From: Anas platyrhynchos
Lineage: Eukaryota > Chordata > Aves > Anseriformes > Anatidae
Length of the DNA: 64,000 nt
Assembly (NCBI RefSeq): GCF_047663525.1
Contig: NC_092591.1
Coordinates: forward strand, 29,979,001-30,043,000
Direction of reading: 5' to 3'
Below, one piece after another: positions 1 through 10,464 of the stretch. Every line of letters starts with the position of its first letter. Positions within the stretch are counted from its first letter, which is position 1. Below the pieces are notes generated by a model that made no database searches, was not told the origin of the DNA, and saw only the letters and a program-made list of their open reading frames with translations. Both the position numbers and the translations under genes were made by a program.

Positions 1-1274
1 CCAGTAGCGTCCCTTCAGCTCCAGGTCGTGGGGGCTGAGGTACTTGCGCATGCCCAGCATGTTGGCGGCCACCACGCGCTCGAAGGTCCAGGGGTTCTGG
101 TTGTTGAGCCTCCTCTCCTCCTCCTCCCGCCGCATCTCCTGCAGGCTGCGGCGGCTGACGGGGACGGCGGGGAAGGGCAGCTTTCTGGCCACCTGCGCGA
201 GGAAGGGCTCCACCTCCTCGAACTCGCAGCGCCCGCCCACCTCCACCACCAGCCGCCCGCTCTTCACCGCCGTCACGTAGTGGTCGATGGGGCCCTTGCC
301 GCCCCCCATGCGGTGCCCCAGGCTCTTCTTCGTCACCGCCTTGCGGGGGGCGGGCACGCGCCAGATGGCAAACATGGTTTTGGGGTCCATGCAGCGCCCG
401 ATGGTCAGCCGGATCATCTCAAAGTGCCCCCAGTGCAGGTAGCCGCCCCCCAGTGCCTGCGGGAGGGCGCACGCTGAGGGGCAGACGCCGGGGGCTGCGT
501 CACACCGGTGCCCCCCGCCTTCCCCCCACGCTGGGGGGCAGCAGCCTCATGGTGATGTCCCCCAGCTGCCGGCCCCGTTGCTCACCAGGATCCCGTACTG
601 CCCCTGCGTCAGCTCGGTGGCCTCCCGGGAGGGTCCTCGGATGTCCCGCAGCCGCCGCGGCTCCCGCCGCACCTTGGGCACGGCCGGCACCTTCTCCATG
701 AACTTCAGCTTCGGCCTCTCGGGCAGCGTCACCCCTACGGGGACACGGGGCTCACTGCCACACCCGGCAATGGGCCCTGGGCCCTGCCACCGCCCCCCGC
801 CCCCCGCCAGCCCTTACCGCTGTAATCCGGGGGTATCGCCCAGCTCCTGAGGGCCGCGCGGGGAGCGGCGCCGGCGGCACCTGCGGGCACAGCGGGGTCA
901 CGGCGGGCACCGGGGGGGGGCCGCGTGTACCGGCAGCCCCGGGAGGGCCCCGCCCGGCCCCCCACAGCCTCCCCCCGACCCCCACAGTCCCCCCTGGCCC
1001 CCTCCGGTTCCCCGCGGCTCTCCCCAGCCCCCTCCGGTTCCCCCCCAGCCTCCCCCGGTCCCCTCCGGTGCCCTCCCGGCCCCCCCCAGTCACCTCCTGC
1101 CCCCCCCAGCCCTTCCCAGCCCCCCCCCGGCCCCTCTCGGTCCCTCTCGGTCCCCCCGGCCCCTCCCGGTCCTCCCCGGTCACTCCCCAGTCCCCCCCGG
1201 TGCCCTCCGGTGCCCCCCGGTCCCCCCCGACCTCCCCCGGCCGCCGCGGGCCGCGCCAGCCGCCACCACCCCAT
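1..1274 (-). CDS. MRPL16: Mitochondrial ribosomal protein L16 (3' end outside window)
   Basis: Mitochondrial 39S large-subunit protein, bacterial L16 family, part of the tRNA-binding face of the mitoribosome. Four coding exons on the minus strand: 1232-1274, 818-880, 586-734 and 1-456 (cut by the window edge). The frame joins correctly at each splice. Recognisable family blocks are [10 protein letters not shown] in exon 3 and [36 protein letters not shown] and [10 protein letters not shown] in exon 4. 237 codons are present; from the human protein about ten C-terminal residues and the stop lie beyond position 1. The start chosen gives [13 protein letters not shown], a short basic presequence suited to mitochondrial import. 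The first donor (GTCGGG) is weak, so exon 1 is less certain than the others. Identity is very secure from the L16 core. Confidence 0.95.
940..1231. repeat. C-rich degenerate minisatellite in MRPL16 intron 1
   Basis: Most of MRPL16 intron 1 consists of roughly 10-base, degenerate units built on cccctccggt / cccctcccgg. It leaves several frames open on both strands by composition alone; none of those frames resembles a protein. Confidence 0.7.
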
Positions 1275-1400
1275 GTCCGGAAGTGCCCCTCAGGGCGCCG
1301 CCATCCGGGTCCGTCCCCCTGAGCCGCCCGGCGGGGCGCACTTCCGCCGGTCCGTCCCCTTTCCCTGCTCGCTGAGCCCCGGCACTTAGGTTCCGGCAGC
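1275..1400 (-). promoter_or_regulatory. CpG-rich MRPL16 promoter region
   Basis: GC-rich stretch just upstream of the MRPL16 start. It contains an ETS-type core (GGAAGTG on the minus strand, about 1340-1350) and no TATA box, as expected for a housekeeping mitochondrial gene. The remaining bases to 1759 hold C runs and the region downstream of the cobalamin-binding gene; I see no further gene there. Confidence 0.45.
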
Positions 1401-1759
1401 GCTCGGTTCCCCCCCTGGGGTTCCCCCCCCCCCATCCACCCTCTTCCACCTCCTCCCCCCGAGCGGCGCAGGGGAACGGGGGAATGGGGGTTATGGTCAG
1501 TCTACAGCACTTCTTCTCTGCCGCTCCTTCTCGGTCACTCTCGTCCCCTGTGCTGTGGGGTCCCACCCACGGGATGCAGTCCTTGACGAACTGATCCGGC
1601 GTGGGCTTCCCACAGGCAGCAGGGCCCCCGGCACGGCCTCCTCCTGCACCCCGCTCCCCCGAGGGGCCCCGTCCCCATCCCACTGCCCCCACCGAGGGGA
1701 GAGAGACCGCGAGGCGCAGCCATAAGGGGACGCGGGGAGAGCTGTGCTGCAAATGGCTC

Positions 1760-1765
1760 TTTATT
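1760..1765 (-). terminator. Poly(A) signal of the cobalamin-binding protein gene
   Basis: AATAAA on the minus strand (tttatt on the plus strand), about 25 bases after the stop codon at 1791-1793, so the 3' UTR is very short. Confidence 0.8.
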
Positions 1766-1790
1766 GACGCCGCGGTGCTGCTCGGCGGCA

Positions 1791-3744
1791 TCAGTATTTG
1801 CTGAAGACGGCCCGGATGTGCTCCCCGTCCTGCGGCTTGTAGGTGCCGACCCCTGTGGGGGAAGCACGGGCGTGAGGCCAAGCCGCCGGGCTCCTCCCCG
1901 GCACGGCCCCCCGCCGGGCACCCTCCCGGCTGCTGCCCACCTTCCTGCAGCGAGTCGGTGCCGCTGAAGAACTCCCAGAAGGTTCTGTCCCTCTCGCTGC
2001 CCGCCAGCCCGTGGATGGACACCACCATGGGGCCCCACGACGTCGCCTTCGTCTCGAAGCTGCGGGCGAGGCCGGGCGGTGGGATCGGGGCCGGAGGGGG
2101 GGGGGGGGGTGTTGGCAGCAGCGCCCGCCGCCCCCAGCCCTCACCTGAATTCCTCGGGATCGGCTTTTTCGGCTTCCTGCAGCACGGCCAGCAGCGTAGA
2201 GCCGGCCGGGACGCTCACGGTGATGGAGAATTCGAAGGGCTTTCCCTTCAGGGTGTTGGTGATGGTGTAGTGCACTGTGATCGGGGGCCCTGGGGGGCAG
2301 AGGGGTGGGCTGGGGGCTGCAGCAGAGCCACAGCATCACCCCGCGGGGCTGGGGGGGGAGCGGTACCTTCCTGAGCTGTCGTGGCCTGGCTTGGGGACAG
2401 GGGCAGCTGCGGGATGGTGACGGCGACAACGCTGCAGTCCAGGCTGGCAGCGTCGAGGTAGGGTTTGTGCACCAGGGCTGGCACCGCTTGGGCTACAGCC
2501 ATGGGCTGCTGCAGCTGGTGGCTGTAGACGGCAGAGAAAGCCTGGGCACAGTCCCACTGCCGTGGGGCGTAGAACTTGCTGGCGGTTTCCAGCACCTGCA
2601 TGGCCAGCGACGTGCTGTAGATGTTCCCGATCACGCCCTCCCCTTCCTCCTGCTTGTCGAGGAAGCCCTTGGACACCTCCTCCAGCGCCTCTTGTAGCAG
2701 GCCCCGTGTGTCAGGGAGCTCCGTGCGGTCGTACACGCACTCCAGCGCCAGCGCCATCACGGCCTGGGTGTCTGCACGGTGCCGGTGTCACCGCCCGCTC
2801 GGCAGGGACAGAGCCACCGGGAGCACGGGGCTGGGGGGACCCTTACCCACGTCGATCTGGCTGCCGGAGCTCAGCAGCTGCTTGGCCAGGAGGATGGCGT
2901 CCTGCTCGTAGTCCCCCGTCCTCGCCAAGCACAGCGCCAGCACGTCCAGGCCCACGCTGTACAGGGTGGTGAGCGGGACGCCGTCCTTCTCTGCAAGCAG
3001 CGGGGTGCCGTGAGCCCACGGAGGGGTGGCACGGGGTGGGGAGCGGGGTCCCTGCGCTACCCTCTGCCCTCCTCAACCCCCGTACCCAGTCTGGCCACCT
3101 CCTTGCGGGTTTTCTGGTCCAGGACTCGGCTCAGGTTGACGCTGAGCCCGTGTGACTCGACGTGCTGGGGGTCGCGGCAGGAGGAGAGGAGGGCGAGGGT
3201 GTACAGGGCCACTTGGCCCGAGGACATGTCTGTGGGGACAGAAAGCAGCCGGGGCGTGCGGGGTGCCCAAAGCAGGGACCCCGACCCCAGAGGGGCCGAG
3301 CTGCCGCCGGCAGGGGGAAAACAGCCGGCCCCACAGCTCCGGTGCCAGCGGGGGTGGTGGGGTGCAGGGCTGCCCCCCGAGACCCCCCCTACCTTTATGT
3401 GCTCTGTTCACCGCGTCCTCCTCGATCTCCTTGAGCAGCTGCTGCCGGGCGTTGCTGCCGGTGGCCCCGGCCAGGTTGAAGGCCAGCAGCACGCTGGGGT
3501 TCGGCGCCTCGGACTCTGCCACCGACCTCTCCAGGATCTGCAGCATCCGGGTGAGCTCCTGGGGCGGGATGTCTGGGGCGAGAGGGAGCGGGGGCTCGCT
3601 GGGACGTTGCCCGAGACCCTGCGCCCTCCGCCAGCGTCCCCAGGGACGGGTCTGGCACTCACCACAGCCCTGGGGAGCCGTGCCTGCCGCCCCGCTGCCC
3701 AGCAGGGCCAGCAGCACCCCGATGCTGAGAGCTGCGCTGAGCAT
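1791..3744 (-). CDS. CBLIF: Cobalamin-binding protein (gastric intrinsic factor / transcobalamin I family)
   Basis: Secreted vitamin B12-binding protein. Eight coding exons on the minus strand: 3663-3744, 3393-3572, 3088 region (3086-3229), 2847-2990, 2367-2771, 2145-2289, 1941-2059 and 1791-1852; all phases agree and give 426 residues, close to the human intrinsic factor length of about 417. The N-terminus MLSAALSIGVLLALLGSG is a signal peptide. Family motifs are DTQAVMALAL (alpha6-alpha6 barrel region), SFETKATSWGP (C-terminal beta domain) and a C-terminus in the form GTYKPQDGEHIRAVFSKY. Adjacent MRPL16 supports the CBLIF/TCN1 locus; the beta-domain block looks more like CBLIF than TCN1. 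A single gene is seen here, so it could represent the common ancestor of mammalian CBLIF and TCN1. The 405-base fifth exon looks like fused mammalian exons (inference). Function in binding B12 is well supported; tissue of expression is not visible. Confidence 0.92.
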
Positions 3745-3802
3745 CCTGCCGTCCTCAGGGCCAGCAGTCCGCGCCGTGCCTGTCCCTCGCCGCGCCCTCT
3801 CT

Positions 3803-3823
3803 CTTTTTAAGCTGTCTCCAATG
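3803..3823 (-). promoter_or_regulatory. TATA-like and inverted CCAAT elements before the cobalamin-binding gene
   Basis: Reading the minus strand, ATTGG (reverse CCAAT) is followed by TTAAAAAG about 60 bases before the start codon at 3744. Spacing fits a core promoter with a short 5' UTR. From 3824 to 4380 I see no gene, only GC-rich sequence including short degenerate repeats of ctggcaccg. Confidence 0.45.
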
Positions 3824-4382
3824 GAGAGGGGGGGACCTTCTGCGCCCTCCCGCTGTCCTGGCACCACCAAGCACCTAGTGGCTTATCTGCGTGCTTGGCA
3901 CGGGCACCCAAGGGTGCTTCAAGGATACCAGCTGGCCTGTGGTGCAGCAGGATGGGGCTGGGCTGGGCTGGACGGGGCTGGGACCAGCTCAACAGGTTTG
4001 GGCTGAGCCCAGCTGGCACTGGGACCGTGCCTGGCACCGACATCGTGCCTGGCACTGACACTGACACCGTGCCTGGCACCAGCCCTACCTGATATGCCCG
4101 TGCCATGACCCTTTGCCCCCTCAAACTGCCCCCAAAATGACCCTTTCAGTGCGTGCAGATCTCCCTCTGCCACCAGGGAGAAAAGCTGGGATGTGGCTGG
4201 GTGTCACCAAGTTGGGATGGGGATGTCGCTGGGATGGGGACAGGGAGGGGACTGGGGGGAGGACGGGGAGTGGGGGCAGGGGCAGGAGTGGGGCCAGAGG
4301 CAGGCAGTGATGGGGCGCAGCTGGGTGCAGGGGGCGGCGGGGACCGCCCGCCCTCCCATTGGGGCAGCCGGCATCGGGCCAG

Positions 4383-4391
4383 GTGTAAAAG
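4383..4391 (+). promoter_or_regulatory. TATA-like box of the ZP3-type gene
   Basis: TGTAAAAG lies about 50 bases before the ATG at 4435, a good distance for a TATA-type box with a roughly 20-base 5' UTR. No better candidate lies nearby. Confidence 0.4.
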
Positions 4392-4434
4392 CCCCCAGGG
4401 CCCCCCCCACCCATCTTCACTCATCCCTGCTGTG

Positions 4435-6771
4435 ATGGAGACCCAAGGGTGGCTCCTGCTCCTCCTTCTGACCACAGCCCAGGCATGGGATGCCTTGGGT
4501 AAGAGGCGAGGGGGTGCCCCTGGGCACGGTGGCTGTGCCCCACGTTTATTTTTCTCCCCCTCCGGGGTGGGTTTGTGTTAAGGGCTGCAGCTGGGGGGCT
4601 GTGTTGGGAGCGAGGGAAGCCTCAGCAGGAGCCCCGCATCCCCTCCTCATCCTAGGGAGAGGCTCTGGGGCATCACAGCTCCGTGGGGATCCCTTCTCTG
4701 GCTGTAAATGGGGGGTCTCCTGGTCCTTCTGCTGTGTACCCCCAGTTCATTCCCTGTCCCATCCCAGTCCAGGTGCGCTGTGGCAGCGGGCGGCTCTCGG
4801 TGGGGGTGCCGGCCGGGCTGCTGGGGGCTGGAGCCTTCAGGGAGCTGCGGCTGGGCTCTGGCTGCGGTGTGACCGGTGCTGATGGGGACAGGTACTGGCT
4901 GGAGCACCCCCTCACGGCCTGCGGGACCGTCCTGCAGGTGAGGGCATGGGGATGGTACCTCCGTGTGTCCCCAGTGGAGGCGTTTGGGGTGTCTGGAGGG
5001 ATTTGTGCCCCCACGGGAGGGCTGGGAGCTGTGGGAAGGGAGTCGTGCCAGGTGAGCGCATTGGCTCCTCAACCTGCAGGGGAGCTCCCTGAGGAGCGGA
5101 TCCCAGCAGAACCTGGAGGGCTGGGGTGCTTGTGCATGGGTGGAGACGCTGTTTGGGATTTGGGGTGGGTGCAGCAGGGTGGGTAAAGCTTTGCTCCCCC
5201 CAAAAATGGGTGCTGGGAGCAGGGAGGGGACACCACACTGAGCCTGCTGACACCTCTGGCCCTGCATCTCGTGGTTCCCGCAGCTCCTCCCAGACACCAT
5301 CCGCTACACCAACCTCCTCCGCTACCGCCCGCTGGCTGCGGGCCCCGCGGCTCGCCCCGCTCCCTTCTCCGTCCCCGTGGAGTGCCGCTACCCCAGGTGA
5401 GCACAGCGCCCTGCCTGCCCCAGGAGCCCTGCTCCCGGTGTGCCGCCCGCCCTGCTGCAGGGTGCTGCCTTGCAGGAGGGGCAGCATTTCCTCGGGGGCC
5501 GTGCAGCCCACCTGGATCCCCTTTGGCTCCACCGTCGCCCACCGGAGACGCCTGCGCTTCGCCCTGGACGCGTACGACCGTGAGTGCTGCAGCCCCAGGA
5601 CCCTGTGGCACCCGGGGGGTGGCAGCAGGCACCCACATCCGCCTGTCCCCAGGGTCCTGGACCTCCCGCCTGCCCCTGCCCACCTTCGTGCTGGGCGAGC
5701 TGATCAACATCCAGGCATCGGTGGCTGCCGAAACGCACCTGCCCCTCCGAGTCTTCGTGGATGAGTGCGTGGCCAGCCCTGGCACGGCATCACCAGTGTC
5801 GTACCAGCTCATCGGGGACGGCGGGTGAGTTTGGGGATGGATGGGGGTGTGCGTAGCACTGTGTCCCACACTGGGGGGGCGGCCGTGCCCACTTTGTCCC
5901 CTCCGTGTCCCCCCCCCAGGTGCCTGCTGGATGGGCGACTGGGCCGCTCGCGGTTCCTCCCGCAGCGCAGGGACGGAGCGCTGCGCTTCCAGCTGGACTC
6001 CTTCCTCTTCCCCAACACCTCCAGTCCCCAGGTGCGTGCTGGGTGTGCGGGGATGGATGGCGGGGTCCCCTGTGGGGCAGTTCTGGCAGGACGATGCCTG
6101 TCCCCGCAGATCTTCCTCCGCTGTCACCTGCGGGCAGCGGTGGCAGGGGCTGGTGGCAGCAAGGCCTGCTCCTACGACCCCTCAGCAGCCGCCTGGCGCT
6201 CCCCGGACGGTGCCGACTGCTCCTGCTGCGGCTCCCCGGGTGGCTGCAGGGGCCGGCGGCGGCGGCAGGATGATGGCACAGGTAAGAGCTGGGAGTACGG
6301 GATGGTGCTGGCGCCGTGAGCGCAGCGCTGCCCACGGCATCTCCCTGCAGGACTGCTGGGTGCAGCCAGCCTCCGCCTGCGGCTGCTCTTGGCATCGCCT
6401 GGCGCACCCACGGCACCGCAGCCTGGCACAGCCCCGTCCAGCCGCCCCTCGGCCCCGGTGCTGCGCGGGGACCAGAGGGACTCAGGTGAGTGCGGGGAGC
6501 CCGCCGTGGGGTGTGGGGTTCCCCTCTGCGCCCCCTCACCTCCTGGCTTGTCCCCGCAGGGCCAGCGCTCCCCGTTCCTGCCACCACGCTGGTGATGGTG
6601 GCCATGGGCTCCGTCCTCGCCGCCGTGGGCGCGCTGGGCTGCTACTGCTCCGCGCGGCGCTACCGCAGCCAGCGCCAGGCGGTGGCACCAGGGGAGCCCC
6701 GTGCCGTGGCCATGGCCCCTACGGGTGCTGAGGGTGCCCAGGCTTCTCCGGGGGACCCTGCTGCTGTGTGA
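4435..6771 (+). CDS. ZP3-type zona pellucida (egg-coat) glycoprotein with membrane anchor
   Basis: Nine exons: 4435-4498, 4768-4937, 5284-5396, 5476-5579, 5653-5824, 5920-6031, 6110-6281, 6351-6485 and 6560-6771; all phases agree, giving 417 residues, the usual ZP3 length. The signal peptide METQGWLLLLLLTTAQA is followed by one ZP polymerisation module (about residues 24-300) with FVLGELINIQASV and RCHLRA blocks and a cysteine-rich end, CSCCGSPGGC, typical of ZP3-type modules. A furin site, RGRRRRQ, follows (about 291-298), then a transmembrane helix (VMVAMGSVLAAVGALGCY, about 358-375) and a short tail. This is the normal processing layout for an egg-coat filament subunit. It is not classical ZP3 by locus; it may be one of the non-mammalian ZP3-like or ZPY paralogues, so I give no symbol. 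Expression is presumably ovarian. Confidence 0.88.
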
Positions 6772-6787
6772 GCCTGCCTGCTTTGGA

Positions 6788-6793
6788 AATAAA
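6788..6793 (+). terminator. Poly(A) signal of the ZP3-type gene
   Basis: AATAAA 17 bases after the TGA at 6769-6771; a very short 3' UTR, as is common in egg-coat genes. Confidence 0.85.
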
Positions 6794-8005
6794 GGTGGAA
6801 CGGAGATGGATTGTTGCAGGGTGTCTTGGGGGCGTCCCTGGGTGCTGGGGCTTGTCCTGGTGTCCCCAAACATCCTGTTGGGCACCCCATGCTGCCCACT
6901 GTGCCAGGGGCTCGCACCTTTCTTTGCTTCCCTCTGTGCTGTCCAAAAATGCACCCAAAGAGGAGGCATCCCTTGTCTGGGGGTGCTCCAGCCGGTGCCA
7001 GGGGCAGAGAGGGGGCTTCTGGTGGGGAAGGGGTGAGTTTTGGGTTGTGTCCCCATCAGGGGATGCGGTTTGGGGGGCTGCTGTTGCTCAACAGCAAGGT
7101 GAGAGCTGCTGGGCCAAGGAATGCGGGATGTTTAATTAGCGAGTGGCTCTGTTTGCTCCCCTGCAGCCCAGCCCTCGGCTCCTGCTCCTGGCAGGGTGCC
7201 CCGGAGAGGGATCAAAACAGCGGGAGCCCAAGGGCGAGGCCATACGGTGGCCCTGGGCCAGGGGCCAGGAGCTGGCACTGGGATGTACTGGGACGTACTG
7301 GTGCTCGTGACCGGCTGGGTCAACACAGCTGCTGCGGGGGGCACTGGGGGGGGGATTTGGGGGTGATGCCAGCTCTGCCCTGGCTCTGGGGGCTATTCCA
7401 GCAACCGGGGGCAGAGCTGGCACCCACTGGGGGCTGTGGTGCGGGGGTTCGGGGGGCTCCAGCTGGGCTGGGGGTGCGGGGGGGCTGCTCCTGCTCCAGC
7501 CCCCCCCTGGCAGCACTGGCTGGGGGGGGCTCGGCTCTGCACGGTGCCCAGGGGAGGAGACGTTCCTGCGCCTAATGGCCCTTGATGGAGCCTTCTTCCA
7601 GGAACTCGCTGCAGGGCTTTTTATTTTTTATTTTTTTTCCCTCTCTCCCTTTTGAGTTGTAAACAGCGCGATGGGGGCTGCGATGCGGGGAAGGGGGGGG
7701 AGGTCCCGGCTTTATCGTGCCCATCACAGCCCACGCGTGGGTAGGGTGGGAGGGGGGAGCGGGGGGGCACTCGGGCGCTGGGTACCCCTCCGGTAGGAGG
7801 GTCCGGGCACCGGGACGCCCCCCCCTCTTGCCAGACCCCCCCCACACCCCCGGGGCCGCCCCTGACATCACGGGGCGGCTCCAATCGGCGCCCGTCGGTG
7901 CGGGGAGGGGGGGGGAGGACGGACGGGGAGGGGGGGGCACGGGGATTCGGGGGGTGTAGATGGAGGCGGGGGGGCTCCGGTGGCCGCTCTGCCCCTGCCG
8001 CCTCC
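6794..8005. other. Intergenic, no gene seen
   Basis: About 1.2 kb of GC-rich sequence between the ZP3-type gene and the first MS4A gene. It contains G runs, a T-rich stretch near 7618-7650 and, at 7680-8005, the CpG-rich 5' flank of the MS4A gene. Open frames here have the composition of random GC-rich sequence and match nothing I know. Confidence 0.6.
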
Positions 8006-10089
8006 ATGCAAGGGATGGGGACGCTGCGGCTGGGGAGCCGCGCCGTCATGTACACGGCAGAGACCCTCCCCAAGGGCAAGAACCGGGTGATGGGGGTGAG
8101 TTGGAACCGGGGGGGGGGGCTGCGCTGCTCGCCCCCTTCCTTCTCCCCTCCCTATCCTCGCTGCGCCTCCCCAATTCCCCTCCCTCAGCATCCCCGGGGG
8201 GCTGTGTCCCTGTGGGGGCTGCCAGACCCCGAGTGTGTGTGTGGGGGGGGGGGGGCACGGGGACATCCCCCCGAGCACCGAGGAGTCAATTTGGGGTGGG
8301 GGTGAGGTGTGTGCGCTCTATGCCTGCCCCCCCCATGCCTTGCACTGCCCCGTGCGGGGTCTGTGGGTTCCAGACCCCCTCCCCTCCTGTGGGGTTTGAG
8401 CTCCGCCATGGGGCTGAAGCCAATTTCTCCCCCCACCCCGAGCTGTGGGGCTGCCCCAGGGGAGGGGGGGGGGATACAGCCCTTACCCCCCTGCCCCGCT
8501 CAGACCATCCAGATCATGACCGGCTTCATGCACATCGGCTTCGGGATCGTCCTGACCACGCTCACCAACGTCTACACCTCGGTCTTCGTCATCGGCGAGA
8601 TCCCCTTCCTGGGCGGCGTGTCCGTGCGTAGTGCGGGGAGGGGGCTGCCTGCCGTGCTCCCCCCCCGTCTGGGGACCGGGATGGGGTCGGGGGGCATGCC
8701 TGTGCTGTGGGGGTGTTGTGTGGGACTGGGGGGGCGGCAGCTGACTGCCCCCTCTCTCCTGGTGCAGTTCATCATCTCGGGCTGCCTCTCCATCGGGGCA
8801 GAGAAGAGCCCCACGGAGTGCGCGGTGAGTGTGCCCCCAGCCCCGATTTTGGGGAAGGAGGAGGGGGGGGGAGCGGCACGAGCATGGGCGAACCCCGCTG
8901 GGGCGAAGCCGTGTCCCCGTTTGGAAGCGGTGCTGAGGCTATTTCTGTAAATGAGCTATTTGAGGGAAGGATGATGGGCAAGGGGAAAGAAAAAAAGCAC
9001 CCGGCTGGGCTGGGAACCAGCCCTTTTTGCTGTGTCAGCAGAGCCGCTGGGGGGCTCGGGGGGTGCTGGGGTCCCGGTGCCAGCGCTGGGAGATCTGGGG
9101 GTGGCTCGGGATGATGCTGGGGCCGGTTCAGAGCCGTTACCCGGGGCTGGAGGCTTGGGGTGGGGGGGCTCGCCGCCAGCCCCAAAGCCTCCCCGCACCC
9201 TCAGGTGAAAGGCAGCCAGGCCATGAACGTCATCAGCGCCATCTTCGCGCTGCTGGGCATCGTCGCCTTCATCGTTGACCTCAACCTCAACGGGCTGTAC
9301 CGCTCTGGCTTCGACTACTACAGCTACCTCGTCCTGGTAAGCCGGGGTGTGCCTCAGCTCCCCCACCTGGGTGCCATTCAGCCTCCAGGGGACCCTCTCC
9401 CTCCCTTCGTTCCTGAGCCATGGGGGCTCTTTCCCGGCCCCCCTGGGGAGCCCAGGGCTGGTGCAGCCCACCCGGTGGGGTCAGGCACCCTGGAAGTGCC
9501 CGGTTCCATCTGTGCACCATGAAAGTGGCAAGGCGAAGGGCACAGGGCAAAACCTTGGTGCCCACGAAGGCTCAGCTGCCGTGTTTGGGACCAGGGGGAG
9601 ATGGGGAGGGGAAAACCCTTGGCCCTGACATGCGGGGAGGGGTCTGCCCTGCTGAGCCTCGGTTCTGCTGATGGTGCTTTCCCCACCCTGGAGCTCGCAG
9701 GGAACGGCATCTCCATCGTGCTGCTCATCTTCACCATCCTGGAGTTCTGCATTGCTGTGGCCACCGCCAATTTCTGGTGCCGGGCGACCCGCCTGAGCTC
9801 CAACGAGGTAAGGGGGGGCGAAGCGTGGGGGTTCAACCCCTGCCGGGCTGAGCGCTGAGCCTTTTCTCTCCCTCCCCAGGCCATGCTGATCGTGCCCAGC
9901 GCCACACGGCCAGACTTGGCTGTGCCACCGGCGGAGCTGCCGCAGCCACCCAGCTACACCGAGGTGACCGAGGGGCCCGCAGAGGGGGTCCCCAGCCCCC
10001 TCAGGTGCTGGGGATCCCCCCCTTACCCTTGAGTGGCATCCATCTCCCTGTGCTTCTCTATTTTGCAGCTGGTCGCCCCTGAAGTGTAG
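8006..10089 (+). CDS. MS4A family four-transmembrane protein (copy 1)
   Basis: Membrane-spanning 4-domain subfamily A protein. Seven exons: 8006-8095, 8504-8623, 8768-8824, 9205-9336, 9694-9807, 9880-9963 and 10069-10089, giving 205 residues. The 120- and 57-base exons are the family's hallmark sizes. The TIQIMTGFMHIGFGIVL block starts helix 1, FIISGCLSI helix 2, AMNVISAIFALLGIVAFIV helix 3 and GISIVLLIFTILEFCIAV helix 4; the proline-rich tail ends PQPPSYTE plus LVAPEV. The start at 8006 (MQGMGTLRLG) is the only in-frame ATG that avoids an implausible upstream extension. For exon 5 the acceptor at 9693 (GAG) is required by frame, although a stronger CAG lies 7 bases downstream. If the last donor (9964) is not used, the frame continues to a stop at 10030-10032, giving a different tail. 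The nearest mammalian relative may be MS4A15 or MS4A8; not resolved. Confidence 0.88.
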
Positions 10090-10458
10090 CCAGGCCCTGA
10101 GGATGTCCCTGAGAGTGGCACCGGGTCCCCTGGTGCCCCCGAAGCCACCTGCAGCTGGTGCCTCCCCCTCTTGGTGGGCTGGGGTGTGCTGGTAGCCCCC
10201 AGCCCCACCGCTGAGCTTACCCCCTTCCCTCCTGCCTGCTGGTGACTCTCGGTTCACCCCTGCCCCTGGCTCACCCCTACGGGGGGGCTGCTCATGCCCA
10301 CTGGCTGCTCTGGGGGCTCTGCGCTTTGTGAGGTGGGCCGGGCATTGGGGCTGGGGGCCTGGACCCCCTGAGGGCAGCGGTGCCACTGCTGTCTTGGAGG
10401 CTGTGCAGCAGCCGGGCTCGTATTGCTCCGGCTTTGTTGTGTCTTGGAAATACTTGGA

Positions 10459-10464
10459 AATAAA
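10459..10464 (+). terminator. Poly(A) signal of MS4A copy 1
   Basis: AATAAA about 370 bases after the stop at 10087-10089. Confidence 0.75.

Noticed and set aside
735-1435. Glycine-rich minus-strand frame joined to the MRPL16 first exons
   Set aside because: It reads straight through MRPL16 intron 1, a C-rich repeat; splice sites at 1231 and 880 give the expected protein instead.
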